Positions 35,023 through 43,484 of a stretch of DNA of 64,000 bases are shown piece by piece. The notes below the pieces were generated by a model, which worked only from the letters and a program-made list of their open reading frames with translations, was not told the DNA's origin and searched no databases. The stretch is from Anaerococcus marasmi (GTDB lineage: Bacteria > Bacillota > Clostridia > Tissierellales > Peptoniphilaceae): the NCBI RefSeq assembly GCF_900290195.1, contig NZ_OLMF01000004.1, positions 485,501-549,500 of the forward strand. The letters run 5' to 3'. Each line of letters begins with the position of its first letter. Within the stretch, counting starts at the first letter, position 1. Both the position numbers and the translations under genes were made by a program.

Positions 35023-36703
35023 TTCTTAAATCCTCCGCCATTTGTAACATTTCTTCCGCAGATTTTTTGCTTGTAGATGTGATGTCTACTCCGCTTATCA
35101 TCCTTGCAATCTCTAAGACGCGATCATTATTAGATAGCTTTTCTGTTTTACTTATAGTGAAATCTTTAACGTCTTCTTTCTTGATAAGTATATGGTTATT
35201 CGCAAGAGATGCAATCTGAGGTAAGTGGCTTATCGCTATAATTTGTCTCTTATTAGATAAATCTAGGATTTTCTCCCCCACAACTTGAGCAGTTCTGCCA
35301 CTTATTCCAGTATCTATTTCATCGAATATCAAGGTGTCTACACTATCTGCATCAGAAAATACTTCCTTGAAGGCAAGCATAATTCTGGATAACTCTCCAC
35401 CTGAAGCAGTTTTTGATAGAGGTTTTAGACAATCACCTTTGTTAGTACTGATTAGAAAGTCAATATTATCGAATCCATTTGGTCCAAGACTTTTCTTTCT
35501 ATCAATGTCTATCTCGAACTTACCATTTTTGATATCCAATTCTTTTATAGCCTTGTTTATTTCTGCCTCAAGGATTTTACTTTTATTTTTACGAATTTCA
35601 CTTAATTTTGAAGCATAGTCTGATAATTCCTTATCTATTTTTGAGATATCTTTGTCTATGCTAGTCCTCAATTCTTCTATTTCTTCGAGTTCTTTAATCC
35701 TCATGCTTATCTTGTCATAGTATTGTTTAATATCTTCTATAGTAGATCCGTATTTTCTCTTTAAGTTAAAGAGAGTTTGATTTATCATATCTAGTTCATA
35801 CATCCTCTCAGGATCTTGCTCTAGTGATGATTCATAGGAATCTATATCTTGATAAACGTCATTTATTAACTCTGAAATATTTACCAAACTTTTATATATA
35901 TCATCTATCTTTTCATCAACTGAAGTATAGGAATTGATTTCTGAAATGCACTCGTTAATCATACTAGTTAATGATACTTGGCCAAATTCACTTGAATCAA
36001 GATACTCTTTGATTTTATTAGAGGAGTTCATGATAGAGGAAATATTGTTTAGCTTTTGATATTCTCTGTCTAATTTTTCCTCATCTAGGTTGAAAATATC
36101 AACTTCTTCAATCTCATTTATCTGATAATTAATTAAATCTCTTTCTCTAGTAATCTCTTCTTCAGATAAATCCAGTTTATCAAACTTTTCTAACATTTCT
36201 GATTTTCTCTGATAGGAGTCATTTAAGCTTTCTCTTAAAACTTTGCTTTCATTATCCTTAGTAAAATTGTCTATAAGATCTAGATAATTTGTACTATTCA
36301 TAAAAGAATTACTATCGCCTTGTCTATATATATCCATCAAAATATGAGAAATTTCTTTTAAACTTGTAAGATTTGTAATCCTACCATTGACTCTGATGCT
36401 TGATGATTTTTTGCCAATAGTTCTAGTTATTATAAGTTTATCATCATCAAAAGATACATCCATATCGCAAAGTATTGCTTTAGTCTCAGGGTTAACTTCA
36501 AACACTGCCTCTATAATAGTCTTATCAGCAAATCTTCCAATGCTATCCTTATCTGCCCTTGCTCCTAAGCAAAGATTGATTGCTTGTAGAATCAAGCTCT
36601 TTCCAGAACCTGTCTCTCCTGTAAGGACGTTAAAGCCTTCCTCAAAGTATATGTGATTTCTTTTGATTATTACAAAATTATCTATAAATAGCTCTAAAAG
36701 CAT
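35015..36703 (-). CDS. recN: DNA repair protein RecN
   Basis: A 562-residue SMC-like ATPase acting early in double-strand break repair. Walker A is LTGETGSGKSLIL at about 28-40. A long coiled coil fills the middle (about 160-380). The signature SGGELSRIMLAFK and Walker B TLIFDEIDTGISG lie in the C-terminal part. Overlaps argR by one base, an arrangement conserved with Bacillus. Confidence 0.96.
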   Translation of the reverse strand: MLLELFIDNFVIIKRNHIYFEEGFNVLTGETGSGKSLILQAINLCLGARADKDSIGRFADKTIIEAVFEVNPETKAILCDMDVSFDDDKLIITRTIGKKSSSIRVNGRITNLTSLKEISHILMDIYRQGDSNSFMNSTNYLDLIDNFTKDNESKVLRESLNDSYQRKSEMLEKFDKLDLSEEEITRERDLINYQINEIEEVDIFNLDEEKLDREYQKLNNISSIMNSSNKIKEYLDSSEFGQVSLTSMINECISEINSYTSVDEKIDDIYKSLVNISELINDVYQDIDSYESSLEQDPERMYELDMINQTLFNLKRKYGSTIEDIKQYYDKISMRIKELEEIEELRTSIDKDISKIDKELSDYASKLSEIRKNKSKILEAEINKAIKELDIKNGKFEIDIDRKKSLGPNGFDNIDFLISTNKGDCLKPLSKTASGGELSRIMLAFKEVFSDADSVDTLIFDEIDTGISGRTAQVVGEKILDLSNKRQIIAISHLPQIASLANNHILIKKEDVKDFTISKTEKLSNNDRVLEIARMISGVDITSTSKKSAEEMLQMAEDLRNE

Positions 36704-37155
36704 TATTTTATGAGACTCCTCAAATCTTCTATTAATAGGTCAATCGAATCTTCTGACGTAGGAGTAATAAAAATAGTATCGATTCCAGTAACAATCCCAC
36801 CAACATTTTCAAGCTTTTCGTTTGTAATATAGGCTCCGCATACAGTCGCACAATAGGAAATTGTCTTTATTACAATCAGTCCTGAAGTTTTTTCTATTGA
36901 TAAGACGGATTCCTTGAAAATCTTTTCCATTCTTTCTGTGAGTGTATCATAAACTGTATCAACAACTGTATATTTGTATTCATAATCATCAGTTTGAACT
37001 TTGGATATCCTAAGCTCTTTAATATCTCTAGATATAGTAGCTTGTGTTGCATCAACCCCGTGATCTTTTAGCATCTCCGATAATTGACTTTGAGTCTTTA
37101 CGTCGTTATTTTGAATTATATCTAAAATTAATCTTTGTCTTGTATACTTTTTCAT
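36703..37155 (-). CDS. argR: Arginine repressor ArgR/AhrC
   Basis: A 150-residue transcription regulator. Winged-helix DNA-binding domain at 1-70 (RQRLILDIIQNNDVKTQSQL, ATQATISRDIKELRI) and a C-terminal hexamer and arginine-binding domain (GGIVTGIDTIFITPT). The usual GTxAGDDT-like segment is replaced by GGIVTGIDTIF, close to family form. It precedes recN as in Bacillus. No arginine genes are in the window. Confidence 0.93.
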   Translation of the reverse strand: MKKYTRQRLILDIIQNNDVKTQSQLSEMLKDHGVDATQATISRDIKELRISKVQTDDYEYKYTVVDTVYDTLTERMEKIFKESVLSIEKTSGLIVIKTISYCATVCGAYITNEKLENVGGIVTGIDTIFITPTSEDSIDLLIEDLRSLIK

Positions 37156-37163
37156 AATCGCCT

Positions 37164-38000
37164 CTAATATTTTCTATTCGTTAGAAATTCGATTAGAAAT
37201 AAAAGAAAATCATTATTTTCTAAATCTTCAATTTCTTTTTTACATTTACCATTAATTTCAGCTAGAAATTTCTTACTAGAATCGAGATCCTTTAAGTTTA
37301 ATATATTAATCTCATCTTTGAAGTCTTCTTCTAACAGATCATCCTGAATCTGAAATCCTAAGCCTAAATAATATGAATATCTTTCAAGCTTAGCTATAAT
37401 TTCATCATCAAAACCATTAACAAGACCAGCTGCTACAATAGCACCCTTGAAGAAATCTCCTGTTTTCTTATCATATACTTCAACTAAGAAGTCTTCATCA
37501 TAAGATTTTCTTCTCCTAAGGTCTAAGATTTGTCCAGTAATCATCCCATCCTTGCCAACCCTTCTCATTAGATAAGAAGCTGCTTTAAGATAGGCTGGAT
37601 CATCTATAGAAATATCCATCATAAGCATACTTGCTTCACTTAAGAGAGCATCTCCAGTAAGTATTGCCAAATCCTCGCCAAAATGTTTGTGAACACTTTC
37701 CTTTCCACGTCTATAATCATCGTCATCCATAGCTGGCAAATCATCATGAACAAGGGAGTAAGCCTGAATCATCTCTATTGCTAAAGCAAAGAGTAAATCG
37801 TTTTTACTGATTTCATTTGTATGTAGTCTCCTAGTTTCTAAGAATAAGCTTGCACGAATTCTCTTACCAGAATCAGCTGCATAAAGCATAGCTTCATTAA
37901 TTTTAGAATCTTCAGAGAAATACTTGTCCATTTCCTCATCAATAATTCTCTTATTATAGGCTAGTCTATTTTCGTATTTTTCGTAAATCGTATCATTCAT
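37164..38000 (-). CDS. ispA: Short-chain polyprenyl diphosphate synthase (farnesyl/geranyl type)
   Basis: A 278-residue prenyltransferase that extends isoprenoid chains. First Asp-rich motif DDLPAMDDDDYRRGK near 85, second region FQIQDDLLEEDF near 222. The part after the second motif is shorter than in typical IspA and lacks the usual GK..GxD..GKxTYP loop, so activity or product length may be altered. Start at the ATG at 38000; a GTG one codon earlier is possible. Overlaps xseB. In Bacillus dxs follows ispA; here argR follows directly. Confidence 0.85.
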   Translation of the reverse strand: MNDTIYEKYENRLAYNKRIIDEEMDKYFSEDSKINEAMLYAADSGKRIRASLFLETRRLHTNEISKNDLLFALAIEMIQAYSLVHDDLPAMDDDDYRRGKESVHKHFGEDLAILTGDALLSEASMLMMDISIDDPAYLKAASYLMRRVGKDGMITGQILDLRRRKSYDEDFLVEVYDKKTGDFFKGAIVAAGLVNGFDDEIIAKLERYSYYLGLGFQIQDDLLEEDFKDEINILNLKDLDSSKKFLAEINGKCKKEIEDLENNDFLLFLIEFLTNRKY

Positions 38001-38181
38001 CACTTGTTATCGTCTCTACCTTTGCTTTATACTCGTTAAGTCTCTCTTCTAGCTTAATGTATATATCACTAGCTTTTTCATATATCTTAATACTCTCATC
38101 GAGATTATCTTTGCTATTTTCTAACTCTTCTAAGAGCTCTTCCATTTTTTTGAAATTTTCTTCTATTGACTTATCAATCAA
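37993..38181 (-). CDS. xseB: Exodeoxyribonuclease VII small subunit
   Basis: A 62-residue helical protein (NFKKMEELLEELENSKDNLDESIKIYEKA) of normal XseB length. It forms the nuclease with XseA, whose gene overlaps it by eight bases upstream. Confidence 0.92.
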   Translation of the reverse strand: MIDKSIEENFKKMEELLEELENSKDNLDESIKIYEKASDIYIKLEERLNEYKAKVETITSDE

Positions 38182-39358
38182 CTACTTCCACCTTTACTTT
38201 TCCATCGCTAAATTCTATAAAAGCAATATCAGATTCTTTAAGAGAATGCTTAGAAAATATTGTATTACCCATATCATCTTTGATATGAATATTCTTCTTT
38301 CCAATTTCTATTATATCTTTAAATCTCTTTAGTTCTGATGACACAAGTCTTAGTTTTTGCTCATTGTATGATAGGTTTGACCTTAATCTTAAATTTAAAT
38401 CTTTTTTTAGATAAGTAAGACTATTTATTCTCTTATCAATTTCTCTTATAGGACTCTTCCTATCTAGAATTCTTTCTGTCTCACGCAATCTATATTCATA
38501 ATCCCTAATTCTAGATAAGGTTATTTCACCCATCTTAGTGACGATGTTTTTCATCTCTTTAGAAATATCGGAGTAATTCTTAATTACATAAGATCCTGCT
38601 TCTGTTGGAGTTTGTAGGCTTAAATCCGCTACTAAATCCAAAAGGGTCTGATCAATTTTGTGCCCTATGGCCGAAATAATCGGTGTTTTAGCTAGGAATG
38701 CTGCATCTATTACTAAACTATCGTTAAATGAAGATAAATCTTCACTAGATCCTCCACCCCTTGTGATAACAATTAAATCAAGATCCTTTTTATCTAATAT
38801 TTCAATTGCCCTTTTTACCATAGGTGGAGAAGACTCTCCTTGAACCTTTACCGGGGATACAAATATGTGTATATCATTTGGCTTTTGATTGATGACTGAT
38901 AGAAAATCTACAATCGCAGCGCCCTCTTCAGAAGTAATTAAGCCGATTTTTTGAGGTAATTTAGGGATTTCTTTTTTGTTTTCTAGATCAAAATATCCTT
39001 TTTTCCTAAATTCCTCCTTCATTTGAAGAAATTCAAGATATTTTTGAGAAAGTCCTTTCTCTTTTATTTCATTAACTGAAATAACAATTCTAGAAGAGAA
39101 GTTATTAAAAAGAACTGTTCCCTTAACTAGCACATCCTTGCCTATTTCCACAGAAAAATCTATATCCTTATCCTCATAATAATAAATTACACAGTCTATG
39201 ATATCCCTATCTTCTTTTAGAGAAAAATATAAATGGGAATTATTGATCCTAACGTTCGATAATTGCCCATTTATATAAAGATTTTGGAATATAGGATCGT
39301 GTTTTATATTAGATTTAAAATATTCATTAAACTGTTTAACACTAAGCGCTTTTCTCAT
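38174..39358 (-). CDS. xseA: Exodeoxyribonuclease VII large subunit
   Basis: A 394-residue catalytic subunit that degrades single-stranded DNA. An N-terminal OB domain (LYINGQLSNVRINNSHLYFSL) is followed by the nuclease domain with GLITSEEGAAIVDFL, VITRGGGSSEDLSSFND and SAIGHKIDQTLLDLVADLSLQTPTEA (read in parts), and a C-terminal coiled coil. Overlaps nusB by four bases. Confidence 0.95.
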   Translation of the reverse strand: MRKALSVKQFNEYFKSNIKHDPIFQNLYINGQLSNVRINNSHLYFSLKEDRDIIDCVIYYYEDKDIDFSVEIGKDVLVKGTVLFNNFSSRIVISVNEIKEKGLSQKYLEFLQMKEEFRKKGYFDLENKKEIPKLPQKIGLITSEEGAAIVDFLSVINQKPNDIHIFVSPVKVQGESSPPMVKRAIEILDKKDLDLIVITRGGGSSEDLSSFNDSLVIDAAFLAKTPIISAIGHKIDQTLLDLVADLSLQTPTEAGSYVIKNYSDISKEMKNIVTKMGEITLSRIRDYEYRLRETERILDRKSPIREIDKRINSLTYLKKDLNLRLRSNLSYNEQKLRLVSSELKRFKDIIEIGKKNIHIKDDMGNTIFSKHSLKESDIAFIEFSDGKVKVEVVD

Positions 39359-39738
39359 TTTCCATCTTTTCTAACGATTGATCCTAAGATAGAATTTACT
39401 AGCTTATAATCATCTTCATCTGAGTACTTCTTTGCTAGATTTACTGCCTCGTTGATTGAAACCGATACAGGTACATCCATAAAATACATCTCATTGATGC
39501 TCAGATATAGAATTGATCTTACTACCTTAGATAATCTCTTGTGTTTATTGTCGAGATTACTAGTAAGTTTATCATCGATGCTAGAGAAATTGTTTAGAAA
39601 AGATGCTATAGACGTTTTTACAAAATCTTCACCAATAAGGTCTAAGTCTTCTAAGACCTTGTCTATATCTTCAATTTTACTAATACTGTCTTGGTAGATG
39701 AGTTTAAAAACCCACTCTCTTTGCTCAATCCTATTCAT
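39355..39738 (-). CDS. nusB: Transcription antitermination factor NusB
   Basis: A 127-residue helical RNA-binding protein needed for rRNA antitermination. NRIEQREWVFKLIYQ at the start and RSILYLSINEMYFMDVPVSVSINEAVNLAKKY (in parts) near the end are typical. Starts at the last base of the preceding Asp23-family gene. Confidence 0.93.
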   Translation of the reverse strand: MNRIEQREWVFKLIYQDSISKIEDIDKVLEDLDLIGEDFVKTSIASFLNNFSSIDDKLTSNLDNKHKRLSKVVRSILYLSINEMYFMDVPVSVSINEAVNLAKKYSDEDDYKLVNSILGSIVRKDGK

Positions 39739-40064
39739 TATATTTCTAAATTACCGACATTTACATCCACTCTAGTTACGGAAATCCCTGTCATATTTTC
39801 AACTATATTTTTGACATTTTCTTGTATTTTCTTAACTGTCTTTCTAACATTAATATTTCTATCAAAATTAACATCTAGAGTGAAATGTAGGTTTTCTCCG
39901 TGTTTTCTTACTTTACTTTTAGAATTTCTCTTGTGGAATTTGAAAGACTTATCTTGATTATCTTCACAGTAAACACCATACACATCACTAGCTGCTGCTA
40001 CTGCTATTTGATCAAGAATTTCGTCTGCTATCTTGACTGATCCGTTGATGAAACTTCCTGACAT
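39738..40064 (-). CDS. Asp23/Gls24 family protein (YqhY type)
   Basis: A 108-residue protein with the Asp23 fold: GSVKIADEILDQIAVAAASDVYGVY, a basic loop, and VRKTVKKIQENVKNIVENMTG leading to VNVGNLEI. In Bacillus the orthologue YqhY lies in the same place between efp-accBC and nusB and is linked to lipid metabolism. It is one of two paralogues in this window, the other being at 47052. Confidence 0.88.
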   Translation of the reverse strand: MSGSFINGSVKIADEILDQIAVAAASDVYGVYCEDNQDKSFKFHKRNSKSKVRKHGENLHFTLDVNFDRNINVRKTVKKIQENVKNIVENMTGISVTRVDVNVGNLEI

Positions 40065-40074
40065 TATCTGCTCC

Positions 40075-40632
40075 TTATACTCTTGATAGGTAATCCCCAG
40101 TTCTTGTGTCGATTTTGATTACGTCGCCTTCATTTACGAAAACTGGGACTTGTATAACTGCTCCTGTCTCAACTGTTGCAGGTTTTGTTACGTTTGTTGC
40201 TGTATCACCTTTAATAGCTGGCTCTGTTTCTTCTACCTTAAGTTCAACAAAGTTAGGTGCTTCAATTTGGAATGGTTTACCTTCATAGAATTTAATTTGA
40301 ACAGGCTCATTTTCTTTTACATAAATAATTGCATCTTTAACCGCTTCATATTCAATACCGATTTGCTCAAATGTTTCTGGGTCCATAAAATAATATAGCT
40401 GGCCATCATTGTATAAATATGACATTTCTTTAGTTGAAATTACAGCTTGTTCGAACTTTTCATTTGGGTTAAAGGTAACATCCTTAGCCCCACCATTCAT
40501 TACAGATCTAATTTTTGCACGAACAAATGCCGCTCCCTTACCTGGTTTAACATGTTGAAAATCCACTATTTGATAAACATCATTATCATATACAAAAGTT
40601 ACGCCTTTTCTTAAATCATTTGCTGAAATCAT
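40075..40632 (-). CDS. efp: Translation elongation factor P
   Basis: A 185-residue factor that relieves ribosome stalling at proline runs. Three beta-barrel domains; the tip loop carries [13 protein letters not shown] with the conserved lysine near 33. I start at the ATG at 40632 because AGGAGG stands four to five bases before it; an ATG at 40659 in the same frame has no such site. It heads the long series down to rluB and has an extended -10 promoter upstream. Confidence 0.96.
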   Translation of the reverse strand: MISANDLRKGVTFVYDNDVYQIVDFQHVKPGKGAAFVRAKIRSVMNGGAKDVTFNPNEKFEQAVISTKEMSYLYNDGQLYYFMDPETFEQIGIEYEAVKDAIIYVKENEPVQIKFYEGKPFQIEAPNFVELKVEETEPAIKGDTATNVTKPATVETGAVIQVPVFVNEGDVIKIDTRTGDYLSRV

Positions 40633-40660
40633 ATATCCTCCTACGCATGTTTCTTCCATT

Positions 40661-40669
40661 ATTATACCA
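40661..40669 (-). promoter_or_regulatory. Extended -10 of the efp promoter
   Basis: TGGTATAAT on the minus strand, with a weak -35 (TTTAAA at 40689-40684, 17-base spacer). Start expected near 40654, giving a leader of about 22 bases. Confidence 0.65.
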
Positions 40670-40740
40670 TATGAACTAATATTTTTAAAACTATTAGCTT
40701 TTTAGCTAACTATATAATTTATTTATTAGTCTCTTTAATG

Positions 40741-40746
40741 TATAAT
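40741..40746 (+). promoter_or_regulatory. -10 of the tmcAL promoter
   Basis: TATAAT 15 bases before the ATG. The leader would be about ten bases and consist almost only of the GGTGAT ribosome site. The -35 region is weak (TTTATT). Confidence 0.5.
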
Positions 40747-40761
40747 TAATATGGTGATATT

Positions 40762-41946
40762 ATGAAAAAACTTGCAATTATTTCTGAATTTAATCCATTT
40801 CATAATGGACATAAATATTTAACAGACAAGGCAAAGGAAATTACAGAAGCAGAGGTATCTATTAGCCTGATGAGTGGCGATTTTGTACAAAGAGGCGAAG
40901 CGAGCCTTATTGATAAGTATTCGAGAGCTGACGCTGCCTTAGATAATGGCTTCGACCTTGTTATAGAGATGCCAAACTTTATATCTTTGCAATCAGCGGA
41001 GTTTTTCTCCTACAAATCAATCGAGCTTTTAAACAAATTAAAGATAGACTATCTTGCTTTTGGAATAGAGAATTTAGATAGTAAAAAATTCTTAGACACT
41101 TCATATAGAATAATAAATAATAATGGAAAATTAGAAGAATTAACTAAGCATTATCTAAATAATAAACATTCATTCACAGAAGCAAGGTACCTTGCCCTAA
41201 AAAGTTTCTTAGGAGGAAATGATTTCATTAGCTCTAACAATATTCTAGCTCTTGAATATATGAGGTCTATTAGTAAAATTAACCAAAATATCAAGCCAAT
41301 TCCGATCAGAAGGATAGGAGCCAATAACCAGGATCTTGATATAAAAGATGAAAAATTTGCCTCATCTACATCCATAAGGAGGAATCTATCTGGCGAGATT
41401 AAAAATCTTATGCCTTATTCATCATACCAAAAATTACAAGACTTCCAAAAGAATTATAAACAAGCAAACAAGGAAAAGCTTTTTGATATTTTTAAATATA
41501 AATTAATGATCGAAGAATCTCCGATTAGAGACTCCTTATGCTATGAAGAGGGTTTAGATAACTATTTTAGAGATTTGTTAAAAGATAATCCTAGCTACGA
41601 TGAGTTCATTGATCTTGCTATATCAAAACGCAATACTAAGGCAAGAATTAACAGACTCATCCTAAATTATATACTAAACAATGATAAATGTCTTAATGAA
41701 ATTGATTTTGATTTCATTAAAGTGCTTGCATTTAACGAAAATGCTACAAGAGTTTTTAAAGAGATAAAGGGAGATTTACAAATTGTAATAAGAAAGTCTG
41801 ATATTATAAAATTAAGTACAGATGATCTTCTTATATATGAAAATATGATAAGAGCAAGCAAGCTCTACTCCCTTCTAATAGATAGAAAGCTCAACTCAGA
41901 TTTTACGAGAAATATTACAATTAAAAAAACCTATGAGGCCAATTAG
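40762..41946 (+). CDS. tmcAL: tRNA(Met) cytidine acetate ligase
   Basis: A 394-residue enzyme (YlbM family) that forms N4-acetylcytidine at the wobble base of elongator tRNA-Met from acetate and ATP. The nucleotidyltransferase-like N-terminus has ISEFNPFHNGHKYL, then SGDFVQRGEASLIDKYSRA and SSTSIRRNL. Normal length. GGTGAT precedes the ATG. It converges on the coiled-coil gene and shares a terminator with it. In Bacillus ylbM is near coaD and ylbH (rsmD), which also lie close by here. Confidence 0.93.
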   Translation: MKKLAIISEFNPFHNGHKYLTDKAKEITEAEVSISLMSGDFVQRGEASLIDKYSRADAALDNGFDLVIEMPNFISLQSAEFFSYKSIELLNKLKIDYLAFGIENLDSKKFLDTSYRIINNNGKLEELTKHYLNNKHSFTEARYLALKSFLGGNDFISSNNILALEYMRSISKINQNIKPIPIRRIGANNQDLDIKDEKFASSTSIRRNLSGEIKNLMPYSSYQKLQDFQKNYKQANKEKLFDIFKYKLMIEESPIRDSLCYEEGLDNYFRDLLKDNPSYDEFIDLAISKRNTKARINRLILNYILNNDKCLNEIDFDFIKVLAFNENATRVFKEIKGDLQIVIRKSDIIKLSTDDLLIYENMIRASKLYSLLIDRKLNSDFTRNITIKKTYEAN

Positions 41947-41964
41947 CTTCATAGGTTAAGTTTT
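41921..41964. terminator. Bidirectional terminator between tmcAL and the coiled-coil gene
   Basis: AACCTATGA (41928-41936) pairs with TCATAGGTT (41949-41957), extended by three inner pairs, with A and T runs outside. It spans the tmcAL stop codon. Confidence 0.85.
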
Positions 41965-42451
41965 ATTTATTTTCTAGTATTGTTCTTCTATTCTTCTCTA
42001 GTTGGTTAGCGAGTTGACTGAAGTTTTCAACAGAGCCTTGGAATAATCTATCTACGTAAGCATAAGATTGTTGCCTAATCTTATCAGCTTCAATATTAGC
42101 TTCTTCGATTATTCTTTCTGCTTCATTTCTAGCTTCTCTAGTTATTTCATTTTCTGAAACTAATTGTCTAAATTTATTTCTAGCTTGCTCTTTGATATTA
42201 TTAATTTCATTTTCTGCTTCATTTAATCTGCTGTCAGCTTCACTCTTGGCCTCACCAATAATCCTATCTTTCTCATCAGTTACCCATTGAGCTTGCTTGA
42301 TTTCTTCTGGTAGAGCATCTTTCATCTCATTTAATAATTCATAGATTTCATCTGGATCTACAGAAACTTTTCTTGAAAATGGTACAGACGATGATTCATC
42401 CATCACATCTTCCATCTCATTAATCAAGTTAATCAATTTATTTTGTGCCAT
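41963..42451 (-). CDS. Coiled-coil protein of unknown function (DivIVA/AtpH-like helix)
   Basis: A 162-residue acidic, almost wholly helical protein without signal peptide or membrane helix. After a short N-terminal part, residues about 60-130 contain heptad-like repeats rich in Glu, Ala and Arg (AKSEADSRLNEAENEINNIK, AERIIEEANIEADKIRQQ). That pattern is shared by DivIVA-related and ATPase stalk proteins, and resemblance may be compositional. It is the last gene of yloU-fakA-recG-rsmD-coaD, nine bases after coaD. I do not assign a function. Confidence 0.6.
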   Translation of the reverse strand: MAQNKLINLINEMEDVMDESSSVPFSRKVSVDPDEIYELLNEMKDALPEEIKQAQWVTDEKDRIIGEAKSEADSRLNEAENEINNIKEQARNKFRQLVSENEITREARNEAERIIEEANIEADKIRQQSYAYVDRLFQGSVENFSQLANQLEKNRRTILENK

Positions 42452-42460
42452 AACATCCCC

Positions 42461-42943
42461 CTAATATTGAAACTTCTCTTTGATTCTCTCTTCTACTTCT
42501 TTGCTTACAAAAGAAGAAACATCCCCCTTAAATGCTGCAACTTCCCTCACTCCACTTGAACTTATGAAGGAATAGTTAGGATCGCTTAAAAGAAATATAG
42601 TCTCTAGACCGTCCATAAGTTTTGAATTAAACATAGCTATGTTTTTCTCATACTCATAGTCAGTAACTTCTCTTAAACCTCTTGCAACTATCTTAATGTC
42701 GTTTTCTTTTGCAAAATTTACTAACAAGCCATCAAAAGATGAAATACTTACATTATCAATTCCATCTTTAATCATTTGCTCTTTTATAATTGCTTCTCTT
42801 TCTTCTAAAGAAAAGACTGATTTTTTATGTTCATTAATTAATACAGCTACGACAACTTCATCGAACATCTTTGATAATCTTTTGATTATATCAATATGAC
42901 CAAGAGTCAATGGGTCGAAGCTACCTGGATAAATAACTTTCAT
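42461..42943 (-). CDS. coaD: Phosphopantetheine adenylyltransferase
   Basis: A 160-residue coenzyme A synthesis enzyme. YPGSFDPLTLGHIDII at the start contains the T-x-G-H nucleotide-binding motif, and the SSSGVREVA motif is near 130. Normal length. It overlaps rsmD by 23 bases, a conserved neighbour. Confidence 0.96.
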   Translation of the reverse strand: MKVIYPGSFDPLTLGHIDIIKRLSKMFDEVVVAVLINEHKKSVFSLEEREAIIKEQMIKDGIDNVSISSFDGLLVNFAKENDIKIVARGLREVTDYEYEKNIAMFNSKLMDGLETIFLLSDPNYSFISSSGVREVAAFKGDVSSFVSKEVEERIKEKFQY

Positions 42944-43484
42944 TTGTTTTATATATGTTTACTTGTTTCCTTCCATAAGATTTTGCCTTAATAAGAGTCA
43001 ATTCTCTTATATAAGAAAAATCTAATTCTCTATCAGATTCTGTTATTACTATACCTTCATCGGCCAATAATTCATATTCTAATATCAGCTTAATAGATTG
43101 CTCTACTAAACCACCCTCGTAAGGAGGGTCTAGAAATATGTAGTCAAAGCTACACCCACAATCCTTATATTTTTTCAAAGCTTTTTTAAAATCAAGCCTA
43201 TCTACCCTTACATTAGAAGCCTTAACTTTCTCTATATTTTTATTTAGGATAGAAAAAGTGGAGGAGTTTCTTTCGTTAAAGAAAACTTCACGAGCTCCTC
43301 TAGATAGAAACTCTATTCCCATCTGCCCAGTTCCAGAAAATAGGTCCAAGGCAGTATATTCTTTCCTAAATGGGTAAAGCATATCAAATATAGCTTCTTT
43401 TACTTTATTATCAGTGGGTCTTGATGAACTTGACTTTGGGGATTGCAAGATAAAGCCCTTATATTTTCCTGCTACAACTCTCAT
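42921..43484 (-). CDS. rsmD: 16S rRNA (guanine966-N2)-methyltransferase
   Basis: A 187-residue SAM-dependent methyltransferase. RVVAGKYKGFILQSP start, RPTDNKVKEAIFDML, SAM loop LDLFSGTGQMGIEFLSRGA and catalytic FLDPPY. Starts at the recG stop. Confidence 0.94.
   Translation of the reverse strand: MRVVAGKYKGFILQSPKSSSSRPTDNKVKEAIFDMLYPFRKEYTALDLFSGTGQMGIEFLSRGAREVFFNERNSSTFSILNKNIEKVKASNVRVDRLDFKKALKKYKDCGCSFDYIFLDPPYEGGLVEQSIKLILEYELLADEGIVITESDRELDFSYIRELTLIKAKSYGRKQVNIYKTNESYLSR

Noticed and set aside
41963-42451. V-ATPase subunit G at this locus
   Set aside because: The coiled-coil pattern is similar, but it lies in the coaD gene series, is too long at 162 residues, and resemblance may be only composition.
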